From Candidatus Brachythrix odensensis (GTDB taxonomy: Bacteria; Chloroflexota; Anaerolineae; J036; Brachytrichaceae), in assembly GCA_016714465.1 (NCBI GenBank), contig JADKDT010000028.1, forward strand, positions 62,001 to 126,000: a stretch of DNA of 64,000 bases, written 5' to 3'. The position numbers were made by a program, and so were the translations under genes. Shown here piece by piece: positions 10,135-18,503 of this stretch. How positions within the stretch are numbered: the first letter of the stretch is position 1; every line of letters begins with the position of its first letter. The notes under the pieces are model-generated. The model ran no database searches, was not told the DNA's origin, and saw only the letters and a program-made list of their open reading frames with translations.

Positions 10135-11598
10135 ATGCTGGACGCGCTGATCGAAAACACCCTGGCTCAGATCGACGACCTGGCCGAGCTCAAGGTCACC
10201 CTCGTCGCGCTGTGGCTGATCCAGCGCAAGGGCGGCGGGACAGCCTCGGTTGACGCGGCCGAGGTGCTTGCCCAGCCCGCCCTGCGCCAGGGCCTGGGTT
10301 TCGCCCCCGACCTGGCCATCGACGCCGCGCTGCGCCGGGCGGTGGCCCGCGGGACCTTTCTGGCCGTGCGGGCAACGGCCGCGGCCGGGCCGCGCTATGT
10401 GTGGGCGAGCCCTGACGCCCAACGCTGGGCGGTCGAGGCCGAAGCCGCCCTTGCCCGCGCGGCTGGCCAGAAAGTCGTCTCGCCGGCGGATGCGCTTGCG
10501 CCCCGGCTGACCGGGGTGATCGAGAAGCTCGAGCAGATTGAAGCGGCCGCCATTTCGGCCGACGAGCGAGCGCTGCTCGAGGAGTGGCTGGGATACGGCT
10601 ACAGCGCGGGCGAGGTCGAAGCGGCCCTGCGCGCGGCCCTGGCCGCCCCGCGCGCCCGCGGCTCGCCCCCGCGCGGCCTGCGCGACGCCGCGGCGGCGCT
10701 CAAGGCCGCCCCGCCCGCCGCGCCGACCGCCTACTACCGCTGGAAATCGGGGGCGATCAAGGTGCCGCCCGATGGGATGATCGCCTTTCGCGAGCGCTCG
10801 GGTCGCTGGCCGAGCGCGGCCGAGCACGCCGTCATCGCGGCCGCGATCGGGCTGCACGGCGAACCCGCCGTTGTGCGGGCGCTGGGGCGGCTGGTCACGC
10901 GTGAGTCCCCATCGTTGGACGGTCTGCTGCCCCTTCTGGCCGAAGGCCAGGAGGCGGCCCTGGCCGTCGAGCGCGCGGCTGCCCTGCCCGACCCCAGGCT
11001 GGTCGAACTGCAGCGGATGTACGAAGGCTTCACCGGGCTGCCGCCCACGGCCGCCATCCTGAGCGACATGAACCAGCTCCTGGCCACCGACGCACCCGAC
11101 CTCACAGTGTGGAAGGCGGCCTTCGACTATTCGTCCGCCCAGAACAAGCGCGACTGGCGGTATGCCCGGGCAGTCGCCTTGAATCCAAAGCCAGGGCTGT
11201 ATGTGCCCGGCCCGGCCAATGACACGGCCAAGGCCGCCTTTGAAGAGTATCGCCGGCGGGTTGGGCGGCTGGACGAGTTCATCGCCATTGAGATCAACAC
11301 GCTCTCGGCCAGCGTGACCGATCCAGCGGCCTGGAAGGACGCCATCGACAAAGCCGCCGTCGCCAACGCGTTACGATGGGATTACATCAAGAAAGTGCTC
11401 GCCAATCCGGATAAGGATCGCAATGCCAAGCAAACCCACTCCAAGACCCCCGCGCGACGTGGCAGCCCAGACCGGACCGGTCGCGGCAGCGCTTTCCGCT
11501 ACCCGCAGGTCGACGACCCCAGCGACGCCGAGCGCAGCGCCGCCGAAGAGCGTGCCCGCCAGCAGCGGGCTGAGCGCGCGCAACGCCGCAAGCCCTGA
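10135..11598 (+). CDS. DnaD-like replication protein
   Basis: A 487-residue protein. Its C-terminal third has the DnaD-domain pattern: YEGFTGLPPTAAILSDMNQL, a block of alternating helices, then ALRWDYIKKVLANP, like the W-x-YI-x-x-IL signature of DnaD/DnaB2. The N-terminal part may be a winged-helix (LAELKVTLVALWLIQRKGGG). The ATG at 10135 removes an upstream extension made from repeat DNA. It lies between dnaB and a DnaC-like ATPase, which supports a role in loading the helicase. The basic, low-complexity C-terminal tail overlaps the next gene by 176 nt in another frame. Confidence 0.75.
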   Translation: MLDALIENTLAQIDDLAELKVTLVALWLIQRKGGGTASVDAAEVLAQPALRQGLGFAPDLAIDAALRRAVARGTFLAVRATAAAGPRYVWASPDAQRWAVEAEAALARAAGQKVVSPADALAPRLTGVIEKLEQIEAAAISADERALLEEWLGYGYSAGEVEAALRAALAAPRARGSPPRGLRDAAAALKAAPPAAPTAYYRWKSGAIKVPPDGMIAFRERSGRWPSAAEHAVIAAAIGLHGEPAVVRALGRLVTRESPSLDGLLPLLAEGQEAALAVERAAALPDPRLVELQRMYEGFTGLPPTAAILSDMNQLLATDAPDLTVWKAAFDYSSAQNKRDWRYARAVALNPKPGLYVPGPANDTAKAAFEEYRRRVGRLDEFIAIEINTLSASVTDPAAWKDAIDKAAVANALRWDYIKKVLANPDKDRNAKQTHSKTPARRGSPDRTGRGSAFRYPQVDDPSDAERSAAEERARQQRAERAQRRKP

Positions 11599-12349
11599 CG
11601 CCGGCCCGCCCCTCGGGACCGCCAGCGATCCGAATGCCCCGATTGCGCCGCGCGATGGCGGGCCGGACTGCGATCGCTGCGAAAACCGGCGCTGGGTGCT
11701 GGATGCGCATGGCGAGCTCAAGCCCTGCCCCAAGTGCGGGGTCGCCCAGCGCTGGCGGATGGATGCATTGCGGGCCTTCTCGTCGCGCTCCGAGCTGTCG
11801 ACCCAGCAGACCCTGTTCAACTTCAAGACCAGCTTTGCCGGCGCTGAGATCGAGTCGTTGGGCAACTGCCTGGAGGCCGCCCAGGACTTCGCCGAGTCGC
11901 CCGATGGGCGCTGGCTGGTGATCTGGGGGACGCGCGGGAACGGCAAGAGCCACCTGTGCGCGGCAGTCGATAATCACCTGCAGGCGGCCGGCACGCCCTC
12001 GTTGTTTGTGACGATGTCGGATTTGCTCGCCTCGCTCAAAGAGGCCTTCGACCTGCAATCCAACACCGAGCAGGAGACCTACAGCGGGCGGCTGCGCCAA
12101 TTCAAAACCGCGCCGGTGCTGATCCTGGACGACCTCGGGGCCGAGAGCAGCTCGGCCTTCTCGCAAGGCATCGTCTTCGAGATTCTGGATTACCGCTATC
12201 GCAACCGGCTGGCGACGATGATCGTCACCAATGTGCCGCTGAACGCCTTTGACCCGCGTGTCGCCTCGCGGATGCAGGATTCATCGTTCTGCACCGTCAT
12301 CGAGAACACCGCCCCCGACTTCCGAGCCCGGCCCGTGGCTGAGCGCTAA
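11423..12349 (+). CDS. DnaC/IstB-like AAA+ ATPase, likely helicase loader
   Basis: A 308-residue protein. After a low-complexity N-terminus, a zinc ribbon CDRCENRR...PCPKC uses Cys 83, 86, 102 and 105. The AAA+ core follows with Walker A GTRGNGKSHL (about 170-179) and Walker B VLILDDLGAES (about 233-243), then TNVPL and a sensor region ending SRMQD. This is the layout of DnaI/DnaC-type loaders. The start at 11423 lies inside the DnaD-like gene. There is no later credible start before the zinc ribbon, so the overlap appears real. Confidence 0.85.
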   Translation: MPSKPTPRPPRDVAAQTGPVAAALSATRRSTTPATPSAAPPKSVPASSGLSARNAASPDAGPPLGTASDPNAPIAPRDGGPDCDRCENRRWVLDAHGELKPCPKCGVAQRWRMDALRAFSSRSELSTQQTLFNFKTSFAGAEIESLGNCLEAAQDFAESPDGRWLVIWGTRGNGKSHLCAAVDNHLQAAGTPSLFVTMSDLLASLKEAFDLQSNTEQETYSGRLRQFKTAPVLILDDLGAESSSAFSQGIVFEILDYRYRNRLATMIVTNVPLNAFDPRVASRMQDSSFCTVIENTAPDFRARPVAER

Positions 12350-12357
12350 GAAATCCT

Positions 12358-12404
12358 TCCGGAGGCGATATCCCCCAGCTTCGCTGGGGGATATCGCCTC
12401 CGGA
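12358..12404. repeat. intergenic hyphenated palindrome
   Basis: Perfect 22-bp arms (TCCGGAGGCGATATCCCCCA plus GC on the left) around a TTC loop. It fills the gap between the DnaC-like gene and argH and ends 15 bases before the argH start. GATATCCCCC-subfamily copies also occur near 30381, 34201 and 41241. Confidence 0.7.
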
Positions 12405-12419
12405 GAAAACGACACAATT

Positions 12420-13659
12420 ATGACCACCTCCACCCGCCTGTGGGTTGGCCGCGCGAGCGGCGAACTCGACGCGCTGATGAAGCGCTTCAACGACTCGATC
12501 TCCGACCTTCGCCCTGCAGCCCGACGACGAGGACATTCATACCGCCGTCGAGCGCCGGCTCAAGGAGATTGCGGGCCCGGTGGCGGGCAAGCTGCACACC
12601 GGGCGCTCACGCAACGACCAGATCGCGACCGACAACCGGCTGTTCTGCATGGAGGCCATCGACCGGATCGGGGCCAGCACCCGGACGTTGATGGCGGCCC
12701 TGCTGGGTCAGGCCGAGCAGCACATCAAGACGGTCATGCCGGGGTACACCCACCTGCAGCGCGCCCAGCCGGTGACCTTCGGGCAGTGGTGCCTCGCCTA
12801 CGTTTGGCAGTTCGCCCGCGATCTGGACCGGCTGGCTGACACACGCCGCCGGACATCGTCCATGCCGCTCGGCTCGGGGGCCCTGGCGGGCAACCCTTTT
12901 GCCATCGACCGGGTCGCGCTGGCCAAGGATCTCGGATTTGAGACCATCACCGAGAACAGCCTGGACGGGGTGAGCGATCGCGACCACGCGGTCGAGCTGG
13001 CCTTCTGTGGGGCGATGATCGGCATTCACCTCAGCCGGCTGGCCGAGGACCTGATCCTGTACTCGACGACCGAGTTCGGCTTTGTCAGCTTTGCCGACGC
13101 GTATTCGACCGGCTCGAGCCTGATGCCGCAGAAGAAGAACGCCGACGCGATGGAGCTCACCCGGGGCAAGAGCGCGCGCCTGACCGGCAACCTGGTGACC
13201 TTGCTCACCCTGCTCAAGGGCCTGCCGATGAGCTACGACAAGGACATGCAGGAGGACAAACTTCCCCTGTTCGATACGTTGGACACGCTCGAGCTCACGA
13301 TGGCGGTGGCGGCCGGGGCGCTCGAGACCCTGACGGTCAACGCGGACAAGATGCGGGCCGCCCTCGACCCGGCCATGCTTTCGACCGATGTGGCCGAGTA
13401 TCTGGTCCGGCGCGGGATGCCGTTCCGCGAGGCCCACCACATCGCCGGGCGGGCGGTGCGGCTGGCCGACGAGCGCAAGGTCAGCCTGCGCGAGTTGACG
13501 ATGGACGACTGGCGTGGTTTGTCGCCCCAGTTTGGGGATGACATCGGCGCGGTCTTCGACTACAACCGCTCGGTCGCCTCGCGCGATGCGGCCGGCGGGA
13601 CCTCTCCCCGGGCCATCCGCGAGCAGATTCGCAAGGCGCGGCGTGTGTTGAAGGGGTAG
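12420..13659 (+). pseudogene. argH: argininosuccinate lyase with internal deletion and frameshift
   Basis: ArgH splits argininosuccinate into arginine and fumarate. The start (LWVGRASGELDALMKRFNDS) and the rest (ALQPDDEDIHTAVERRLKEI, GKLHTGRSRNDQIATDNRL, the signature GSSLMPQKKNADAMEL) are in different frames. They join directly near 12500-12510. In intact enzymes about 45-50 residues lie between these parts (the SIxFDxRL...I/AHxxML region), so roughly 140 bases are missing as well as the phase. This is either a real inactivating deletion or an assembly collapse. No other arg gene is nearby. Confidence 0.85.
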
Positions 13660-13662
13660 TAC

Positions 13663-14277
13663 TTACCCCACCACAATCGCCCGCACAGCACCGCCCAGCG
13701 ACAACCGGGTCAGGATGACGGCCATCTCGCGCGGCGTCTCGGCGCAGCCGCGCTCGAGCCAGAGCTGCACAACGCCGAAACTTGCGGAGAGCCCATAGGC
13801 GACCAGGTACTCGGCCGGGGCCAGAAAGGTCAATGGCCGCCCGCCCGACAGCGCGCCGAACTTGAGGTTGCGTTCGAGGCTCTTGCGGATTTTCGTCTGC
13901 AGGGCGACGTCGCCGCGCAACCCCAGGATGGCGTGCATCAGCGCGGCGTTGTCGCGCAGATACTCGAACAGGGCCACGATCACCGGAAGCGGCTTGTCAA
14001 AGTTGATCAGGTCCTCGGGCTTGATGATCTCGCCGGCCGCGATGATGCGCTCGATCTTCCCAATGACCTCGTCTTCGGTCTGCTCGAGCAGGTCGAACTT
14101 GTCGCGATAGTGCAGATAGAAGGTGCCGCGGTTGATATCGGCCCGGGCGGCGATGTCGTTGACCGTCACGGCGTCGAAGCCATGCTCGGTGATCAGGCTG
14201 ACCAGCGCGTCGCGGATGCTCGCCTTGCTGCGCGCAACGCGGCGATCAATGTTCGGGCTGGCGTCCACATTCTTCAT
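13663..14277 (-). CDS. TetR/AcrR family transcriptional regulator
   Basis: A 204-residue protein with the TetR DNA-binding domain at about residues 12-62: SIRDALVSLITEHGFDAVTV, NDIAARADINRGTFYLHYRD, KFDLLEQ. The C-terminal domain resembles the TetR_C 8-like group. The start at 14277 was chosen because the HTH begins soon after it and longer starts run into the divergent promoter region. It is transcribed away from the radical SAM gene at 14450, so it may control that gene. No ligand can be inferred. Confidence 0.85.
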   Translation of the reverse strand: MKNVDASPNIDRRVARSKASIRDALVSLITEHGFDAVTVNDIAARADINRGTFYLHYRDKFDLLEQTEDEVIGKIERIIAAGEIIKPEDLINFDKPLPVIVALFEYLRDNAALMHAILGLRGDVALQTKIRKSLERNLKFGALSGGRPLTFLAPAEYLVAYGLSASFGVVQLWLERGCAETPREMAVILTRLSLGGAVRAIVVG

Positions 14278-14343
14278 CTCGCTCCACGATCGACAGTTTT
14301 GCGTTTTGTGTCGCTTATGCGTCACTGACGCCGGTATTGCGTA

Positions 14344-14372
14344 TTGCTCCCCGCCCGAAGCGTCATTATATT
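14344..14372 (+). promoter_or_regulatory. possible promoter of the radical SAM gene
   Basis: TTGCTC (14344-14349), a 17-bp spacer and TATATT (14367-14372). The predicted start near 14379 places the hairpin at 14383-14438 at the very 5' end of the transcript. The same region read in reverse contains TATAAT (14365-14370) and could also serve the divergent tetR gene. Confidence 0.45.
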
Positions 14373-14382
14373 GGGCGCGAGT

Positions 14383-14438
14383 GGGTTCTTTCGGGCGCGG
14401 CATCGCGCTTACGGGCGATGCCGCGCCCGAAAGAACCC
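14383..14438 (+). promoter_or_regulatory. 24-bp hairpin in the leader of the radical SAM gene
   Basis: Perfect 24-bp arms (GGGTTCTTTCGGGCGCGGCA plus TCGC on the left) flank an 8-nt loop. The right arm ends one base before the likely ribosome-binding site AAGGA (14440 region) of the gene starting at 14450. It lies between divergent genes, so it cannot be a simple shared terminator. Confidence 0.6.
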
Positions 14439-14449
14439 AAGGAAAACAG

Positions 14450-15706
14450 ATGACCCTCGACAAGCGAAACCTTTACCGCCTCCCCTGGTCGATGAACGAC
14501 AACGCCATCGGCTGGCTGGAAGTCACCGACACATGCAACATCCATTGCGAAGGCTGCTATCGCCAGCGCATCACCGGCCACAAATCGCTCGAACAGATCA
14601 AGGAGGAGATTCTCTTCCTCAAGAAGTGGCGCAATGCCGACAACATCTCGATCGCCGGCGGCGAGCCGCTGATCCATCGCGACATCATGGAGGTCGTCGC
14701 TTTTGTGGCCGAACAGGGCATGAAGCCGATCGTGCTGACAAACGCCGTCGCCCTGACCCCCGACGTGATGAAGGAGCTGAAGCGGGCCGGGATCGCCGGC
14801 TTTACCATCCACATCGACAGCCATCAGAACCGTCCGCACTGGGAGGGCAAGAACGAGGCCGAACTCAACGAGCTGCGCGGGCGCTGCGCCGACATCGTCG
14901 CGGGCGCGGGCGGGCACACCTACGTCGTCTTCAACGCCACGGTCTATCCGTCGTCCTACAACGAGATCCCCGACATCGTGCGCTGGGGCCAGGCCAACAT
15001 CGGCAAGGTCCACGGCCTGGTTTTCATCACCTACCGGACCGCCACTACCGACACCTACCGCGCCCTCGACGGCAAGGAGCATGAAGTAGCGATGGAGCGG
15101 CTGAGTTACGTCCAGGAGCACTTCGACGAGAAGTTCGTCACCGGCCCTGAGGTCGTGAGCAAGATTCAGGAGATCTGCCCGAACTACGAGCCCTCGGGCT
15201 ATCTGGGCGGCTCGATCAAGCACGACTCCTTCAAGTGGATCGCCGGGGCGACGATCGGGTCGCGCAACGGTGTCTTTGGCTCGGTTGGCAGGCGCACGAT
15301 GGAGCTGGCCCAGACCGGCCATCACCTGTTCACGGGCACCTATCTGGCGTATCTGTCGCAGGCTGGGATCGGCGGCAAGGTCTTCGCCCTCGCGCCCTGG
15401 GACCCGGTCGTGGGCAAGGCCTCGCGCGCGTTCTGGCGGGATGTGCTGCATCATCCCGGCCACCTGTTCGACAAGATCTACGTGCAGAGCATCGGCATCA
15501 TCCAGGCACCCGACGTGCAAGACAGCGGGGCCGCCGACATGTGCGATAGCTGCCCGGACATGACCGTGTGGGACGGCAAGCTGGTGAACTCGTGCCGGAT
15601 GGATGAATACCGCTTGTTCGGCGGAATGGTGACGGTGGTGGACAAGAAGGAGAGCGTGCTGGCCCAGGCCGAGGCGGCCATCGCGGAAGTGCCCGTGAAA
15701 CCGTAA
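14450..15706 (+). CDS. radical SAM protein of unknown function
   Basis: A 418-residue protein. The radical SAM 4Fe-4S motif is CNIHCEGC (Cys 29, 33, 36) and the SAM-binding part includes NISIAGGEPL. The first two thirds follow the radical SAM barrel. The C-terminal region has further cysteines (MCDSCPDMTVWDGKLVNSC), possibly an auxiliary cluster. I do not recognise the exact family. RBS AAGGA lies about seven bases upstream of the ATG. The neighbours (a divergent TetR and a downstream concanavalin-like protein) do not define a pathway. Confidence 0.8.
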   Translation: MTLDKRNLYRLPWSMNDNAIGWLEVTDTCNIHCEGCYRQRITGHKSLEQIKEEILFLKKWRNADNISIAGGEPLIHRDIMEVVAFVAEQGMKPIVLTNAVALTPDVMKELKRAGIAGFTIHIDSHQNRPHWEGKNEAELNELRGRCADIVAGAGGHTYVVFNATVYPSSYNEIPDIVRWGQANIGKVHGLVFITYRTATTDTYRALDGKEHEVAMERLSYVQEHFDEKFVTGPEVVSKIQEICPNYEPSGYLGGSIKHDSFKWIAGATIGSRNGVFGSVGRRTMELAQTGHHLFTGTYLAYLSQAGIGGKVFALAPWDPVVGKASRAFWRDVLHHPGHLFDKIYVQSIGIIQAPDVQDSGAADMCDSCPDMTVWDGKLVNSCRMDEYRLFGGMVTVVDKKESVLAQAEAAIAEVPVKP

Positions 15707-15708
15707 CG

Positions 15709-15813
15709 AATCTATCCGCAGATTCCGCAGATTTTCGCCGATTAGGAATGAGGATTGATTACGGAATCATCCTATCCCAATCGGCGGAAATCTGCGTAAT
15801 CTGCGGATAGATC
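15709..15813. repeat. dispersed inverted repeat, ATCCGCAGATT family
   Basis: The left arm AATCTATCCGCAGATTCCGC and following bases (15709-15744) pairs with a right arm at about 15768-15813 ending CTGCGGATAGATC. It fills almost the whole gap between the radical SAM gene and the next gene. Confidence 0.65.
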
Positions 15814-15821
15814 CCTTTCGT

Positions 15822-16637
15822 GTGCCCGTCTCGACCGCGGATAATGGCACGGTGCGCGACTTCAAAACCCACCTCGTCAATGGCGGGCGCGTCGAGCGAA
15901 ACGGCCCGCGGGTGCGGATGACGATCCCGGCGACGACAGCCGAGGCTTACGCCGACGCCCAGATCGACGACTACGAACACGAATTGCGGCGACGCTTCGC
16001 CAACGCGCCGCCGCTGCGCCTGAACATACGGGCGCGCTTCTCGCACAACCGGGACGGCCTGAAGGGCACCGCCGGCTTTGGCTTCTGGAATCACCCGTTC
16101 TCTCGCGAGGGGGCGGTGATTGATCCACCCCGGAACGTGTGGTTCTTCAATGGCTCGCCCGAATCCGACCTGCGCGTGGCCCGTGGCATGCCCGGGCATG
16201 GATTCAAGGCCGCGATGCTGAATACACCGCCCATGCCGCTCGGTGCCAGCGGGGCAACCAACGTGCTCAGCCGACTCGTGAGCGCCGCCGCCAACCTGGC
16301 CCTGCGCGCGCGTCCGCTCGCCGGCCTGGCGATGGCGGCCGGGCGCCTGATCGTCAACGCCCGGGAGCGGATGCTCGACACCGCCGTCCCGGACTTGCGC
16401 GCTTGGCACACCTACACCCTCGACTGGCGCGCCAACGTGGCCGTGCTCTCAATCGATGGGGTTGAAACGCTCCGCGCGCATCGGCCGCCCGCCGGCCCGC
16501 TCGGATTTGTGGCCTGGATTGACAACTACCGCGTGTCGGCGGCCGGCGGGCGCTACGAATGGGGCTATGTCGCCTCGCCCGAGCCGCAATGGCTCGAGCT
16601 CGACTTTGAAACCAAAGGCTCTAGCAAAGTCCCTTGA
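15822..16637 (+). CDS. concanavalin/LamG-like protein, C-terminus supplied by a MITE
   Basis: About 271 residues. The pattern WHTYTLDWRANVAVLSIDGV, then GPLGFVAWIDNYR, is that of GH16/LamG-like beta-jelly-roll proteins. The central part has GFGFWNHPFSREG. No clear catalytic ExDxE motif is visible, so binding rather than hydrolysis is possible. The start is uncertain: GTG at 15822 is the longest, GTG at 15852 the alternative. The last six residues (GSSKVP) and the stop codon lie in the left end of the second MITE copy, so the native C-terminus was replaced when the element inserted. No signal peptide is seen. Confidence 0.6.
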   Translation: MPVSTADNGTVRDFKTHLVNGGRVERNGPRVRMTIPATTAEAYADAQIDDYEHELRRRFANAPPLRLNIRARFSHNRDGLKGTAGFGFWNHPFSREGAVIDPPRNVWFFNGSPESDLRVARGMPGHGFKAAMLNTPPMPLGASGATNVLSRLVSAAANLALRARPLAGLAMAAGRLIVNARERMLDTAVPDLRAWHTYTLDWRANVAVLSIDGVETLRAHRPPAGPLGFVAWIDNYRVSAAGGRYEWGYVASPEPQWLELDFETKGSSKVP

Positions 16638-16812
16638 CAGGATGCCTCACGCGTGTCTCGCCCACCCTTTGTCGCCCGTCTATGGCGGACTGCAGGAGAA
16701 CGAGAACGGGAGGGTAGATGTCCTCTCCCGTTCTCTCGTTCTCCTGCAAAGCGCTTTGCGCATAGTTGGTGCGGCTGGCTTGGGCCAGAGAGCATCCGAC
16801 TTTGACAGAGCC
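16618..16812. mobile_element. MITE-like element, copy 2
   Basis: About 195 bp, matching copy 1 at 142-348 throughout. The terminal inverted repeats are GGCTCTAGCAAAGTC (16618-16632) and, in reverse complement, GGCTCTGTCAAAGTC (16798-16812). It has the same internal inverted repeat based on GAGAACGGGAG. It begins inside the 3' end of the upstream gene and provides its stop codon. No transposase and no clear target duplication are seen. The remaining gap up to 16910 holds no gene. Confidence 0.7.
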
Positions 16813-16910
16813 ATGATTCGAAGCCTGACCGGCGTTTGTACGGACAGGATATTCCACGGCTCCGACGCGGGATGCCCTGTCCGGGATACGTTCGCCTGTA
16901 AAATCACGGC

Positions 16911-17912
16911 ATGACAAAAAAGGCCCTGATCATCGGCGTGTCGTCACAGGACGGCTCGTATCTCGCCGACCTGCTGCTCGAGAAGGGATACGCCGTCACC
17001 GGCACCATCCGCCGCAGCACCAGCTACACCAAGGAAAACATCGTCCACCTGGCCGGCAAGATCGCGATCGAGGCCGCGGACTTGATCGACGGCGAGAGCA
17101 TCGCCCAGGCGATCAAGAAGCATCACCCCGACGAGATCTACAACATCGCCGCCCAGTCCGTCCCGGCGGACAGTTGGTCTCATCCGTTGTACACCGGCGA
17201 GGTGACCGGTCTGGGGATCGTGCGGGTGATGGAAGCCGTCCGCCACCACGCCCCGCACGCCCGGGTTTACCAGGCCACCAGTCGCGAGATCTTTGGCGAC
17301 ATCCGAGCCGAAAGCGCAAACGAAGACACGCCCATTCTTGGCAACAATCCGTACGGCATCGCCAAGGCGTATGCCCACATGATGACCAAGAGCTACCGCG
17401 AGTCATACGGGATGTTCTCATGCGCGGGGATCCTGTTCAACCATGAAAGCCCGCGGCGCAGCCTGCACTTCGTCACCCGAAAAATCACGGCCGCCGTCGC
17501 CTGCATCGTCAACAAGGTCGCCAGCCCGCCCCTGGATGAACTCGGCCGGCCGCTCGTCACCGATGGCAAGCTTCGCCTGGGCAATCTGGATGCCTGGCGC
17601 GACTGGGGCTACGCCAAAGAATACGTCGAGGCGATGTGGCTGATGCTGCAGAACAGCACCCCGACCGACTACGTCATCGGCACGAATACCGCCTACCAGA
17701 TCCGGGATGCCTGCCGGATTGCCTTTGCGCGGGTCGGGCTGGATTGGGAAAAGTACGTCATCAGCGACCAGGTCCTGATGCGGCCAACCGAGATTACGCC
17801 GCTCAAGGGCGACTACAGCAAGGCCAAGGCCGAGATGGGCTGGGAACCGCGCACCACCTTCGAGCAACTGATCAACCTGATGGTTGACGCCGATTTGCAG
17901 CGCTTTAAATGA
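16911..17912 (+). CDS. GDP-mannose 4,6-dehydratase-like NAD-dependent sugar epimerase/dehydratase
   Basis: A 333-residue extended short-chain dehydrogenase. The N-terminus (ALIIGVSSQDGSYLADLLLE) is a variant of the GMD nucleotide-binding loop, which usually reads GITGQDGSYL. It has FNHESPRRSLHFVTRKI, a strong GMD signature, and YGIAKAYAHMM for the catalytic Tyr-Lys. GMD makes GDP-4-keto-6-deoxymannose for deoxy-sugars of the envelope. SREIFGD replaces the usual SELYG, so the substrate may differ. The stop overlaps the next gene by four bases. Confidence 0.8.
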   Translation: MTKKALIIGVSSQDGSYLADLLLEKGYAVTGTIRRSTSYTKENIVHLAGKIAIEAADLIDGESIAQAIKKHHPDEIYNIAAQSVPADSWSHPLYTGEVTGLGIVRVMEAVRHHAPHARVYQATSREIFGDIRAESANEDTPILGNNPYGIAKAYAHMMTKSYRESYGMFSCAGILFNHESPRRSLHFVTRKITAAVACIVNKVASPPLDELGRPLVTDGKLRLGNLDAWRDWGYAKEYVEAMWLMLQNSTPTDYVIGTNTAYQIRDACRIAFARVGLDWEKYVISDQVLMRPTEITPLKGDYSKAKAEMGWEPRTTFEQLINLMVDADLQRFK

Positions 17913-18298
17913 CGGAAGGCGCCGCCGAGGATCCCGAGTCCGGCCTGGAGGCCCGTGAGACCGCCCTGCTGCGCGAGGGCGTGCCCGCCTTCACGCCCGG
18001 CCATCTTTACTTCTTCTTTGGCGACATCATGGACGTATTCGAGGCCCGGGCCGCCGCGGATCCAGGCCACGTCTGCGAGCTGGTCAAGGTCGATCCGCTC
18101 AACGACAGCGACGAGGACGTCGACGCCCGCCCGTCCACGCTGACCGTGATCAGGGACGGCAAAATGCGCTACCTGACCCCGGACGGCTGGGCGCCCTTCG
18201 GCTATGGCCCGCGCGACTTCACCCCGTTTGGAGAGCAGCAAATGCTCTGGTACACCCAGCTCGCCGAAACAGGCGCGCGCAGTGCCGGCCCGTCCTGA
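17909..18298 (+). CDS. conserved-looking hypothetical protein
   Basis: A 129-residue acidic protein starting in an ATGA overlap with the preceding sugar dehydratase, which strongly suggests that the frame is translated. It has aromatic-rich patches (TPGHLYFFFGDIMDVFEAR, GWAPFGYGPRDF). No signal peptide, membrane segment or known domain is recognised. Coupling suggests a role linked to the sugar-nucleotide gene, but this is inference only. Confidence 0.55.
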   Translation: MTEGAAEDPESGLEARETALLREGVPAFTPGHLYFFFGDIMDVFEARAAADPGHVCELVKVDPLNDSDEDVDARPSTLTVIRDGKMRYLTPDGWAPFGYGPRDFTPFGEQQMLWYTQLAETGARSAGPS

Positions 18299-18333
18299 AA
18301 AGTGCTCCGGTCCAGATCAGGGATAGGCATCAA

Positions 18334-18438
18334 TGATCAATCCGCAGATTACGCTGATTACCGCCGATTCGGAGAAACAACGTGCAAGAAGAGGGGGAAC
18401 TGAATCGTCGAGAATCTGCGTAATCGGTGGATAGATCC
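18334..18438. repeat. dispersed inverted repeat, ATCCGCAGATT family
   Basis: The left arm GATCAATCCGCAGATTACGC and following (18335-18370) pairs imperfectly with the right arm (about 18402-18438, ending GGTGGATAGATC). It occupies the gap between the hypothetical gene and the MDR oxidoreductase. Confidence 0.6.
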
Positions 18439-18503
18439 CGCATTTCATCCACGGTGACCCGTGTTGGTTTTAGAAAGCGATGCATTCGCAAGGACGCCCT
18501 AGG

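Noticed and set aside
8576..12349. Replication origin near dnaB
   Set aside because: No dnaA, dnaN or DnaA-box cluster is visible in the window.
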